Shown here in pieces: positions 13,693 to 13,778 of a stretch of 13,778 nucleotides of DNA; position 1 is the first letter of the stretch; each line of letters opens with the position of its first letter. The position numbers and the translations under genes are program-made. The stretch comes from Candidatus Nanosynbacter colneyensis (GTDB lineage: Bacteria > Patescibacteriota > Saccharimonadia > Saccharimonadales > Saccharimonadaceae): NCBI GenBank assembly GCA_024330325.1, contig JANDWE010000153.1, positions 1 to 13,778 of the forward strand, in the 5' to 3' direction. The notes under the pieces were generated by a model. That model saw only the letters and a program-made list of their open reading frames with translations, did no database searches and was not told the origin of the DNA.

Positions 13693-13778
13693 TGGCCAAG
13701 AAGGAGATAAAGACCGACCTTTGGGTTGCAAAGCAGCTTGATGAGTGCGGTATTAAGTTTGATGCTCAGGGTAGCAAT
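13692..13778 (+). CDS. Probable restriction-modification DNA methyltransferase, first 29 codons (truncated by window)
   Basis: Only the first 29 residues are in the window, beginning MAKKEIKTDLWVAKQLDECG and continuing KFDAQGSN. From memory of the family, this resembles the start of N-6 adenine methylase/restriction proteins of the HsdM-type (KEIKTDLWV followed by a FDAQGSN-like segment). The ATG overlaps the preceding stop by one base, consistent with co-expression under the RHH regulator. With so little sequence the call is tentative; the catalytic NPPY-type motif would be far downstream. Other proteins could share a short N-terminal match. Confidence 0.45.
   Translation, partial: MAKKEIKTDLWVAKQLDECGIKFDAQGSN

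Noticed and set aside
1..13778. UGA read as glycine, as in some CPR lineages
   Set aside because: TGA ends dnaG, orn, mutM and the gene at 7119 at sensible positions, and no in-frame TGA interrupts a conserved domain.
1..13778. CRISPR array, tRNA, rRNA or insertion sequence
   Set aside because: I saw no regularly spaced repeats of CRISPR size, no tRNA-like T-loop with a cloverleaf, no rRNA signature and no transposase.

Overview
The window looks like a stretch of core chromosome from a Candidate Phyla Radiation bacterium, most likely Candidatus Saccharibacteria (TM7). I infer this from the gene content, the very tight packing and the small sigma factor; no rRNA is present to confirm it. The standard stop codons TAA, TAG and TGA are all used, so the UGA-to-glycine recoding of Gracilibacteria and Absconditabacteria does not apply.

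Layout, left to right. (1) The 3' part of argS, then an MscL-type channel, facing pyrH (-). (2) orn and a YjbR/MmcQ-family gene (+), meeting a membrane-anchored hypothetical (-) with overlapping stop codons. (3) The dnaG-rpoD operon (+), meeting a P-loop kinase of the dephospho-CoA-kinase/UPF0200 type (-). (4) An unrecognised gene and polA (+). (5) A membrane-anchored hypothetical, mutM and holA (+), probably one operon. (6) From about 12680 the character changes: a HEAT-repeat gene of the DNA-alkylation-repair type with different arginine codons, then about 230 bp of non-coding DNA, then a 58-residue ribbon-helix-helix regulator and the first 29 codons of what looks like a restriction-modification methylase. 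This end looks like accessory, probably acquired DNA.

Genes (1) to (5) are mostly information processing: translation (argS), nucleotide supply and RNA turnover (pyrH, orn), replication (dnaG, polA, holA), transcription (rpoD) and oxidative-damage repair (mutM).

The most striking non-coding signal is a shared start architecture. Seven genes on both strands have an extended -10 element (TGN plus a TATAAT-like hexamer) ending exactly 6 nt before the ATG. Transcription would then begin at the A of the start codon, which predicts leaderless mRNAs. Genes inside operons, mscL and the genes of the right-hand region use Shine-Dalgarno-like sequences instead. Other notable points are a DnaG primase in which all four zinc ligands of the CHC2 zinc-binding domain are replaced, a DNA polymerase I with an altered motif C and no visible proofreading motif, an intrinsic terminator for rpoD buried in the neighbouring convergent gene, and a three-unit 8-bp operator-like repeat in front of the ribbon-helix-helix gene.
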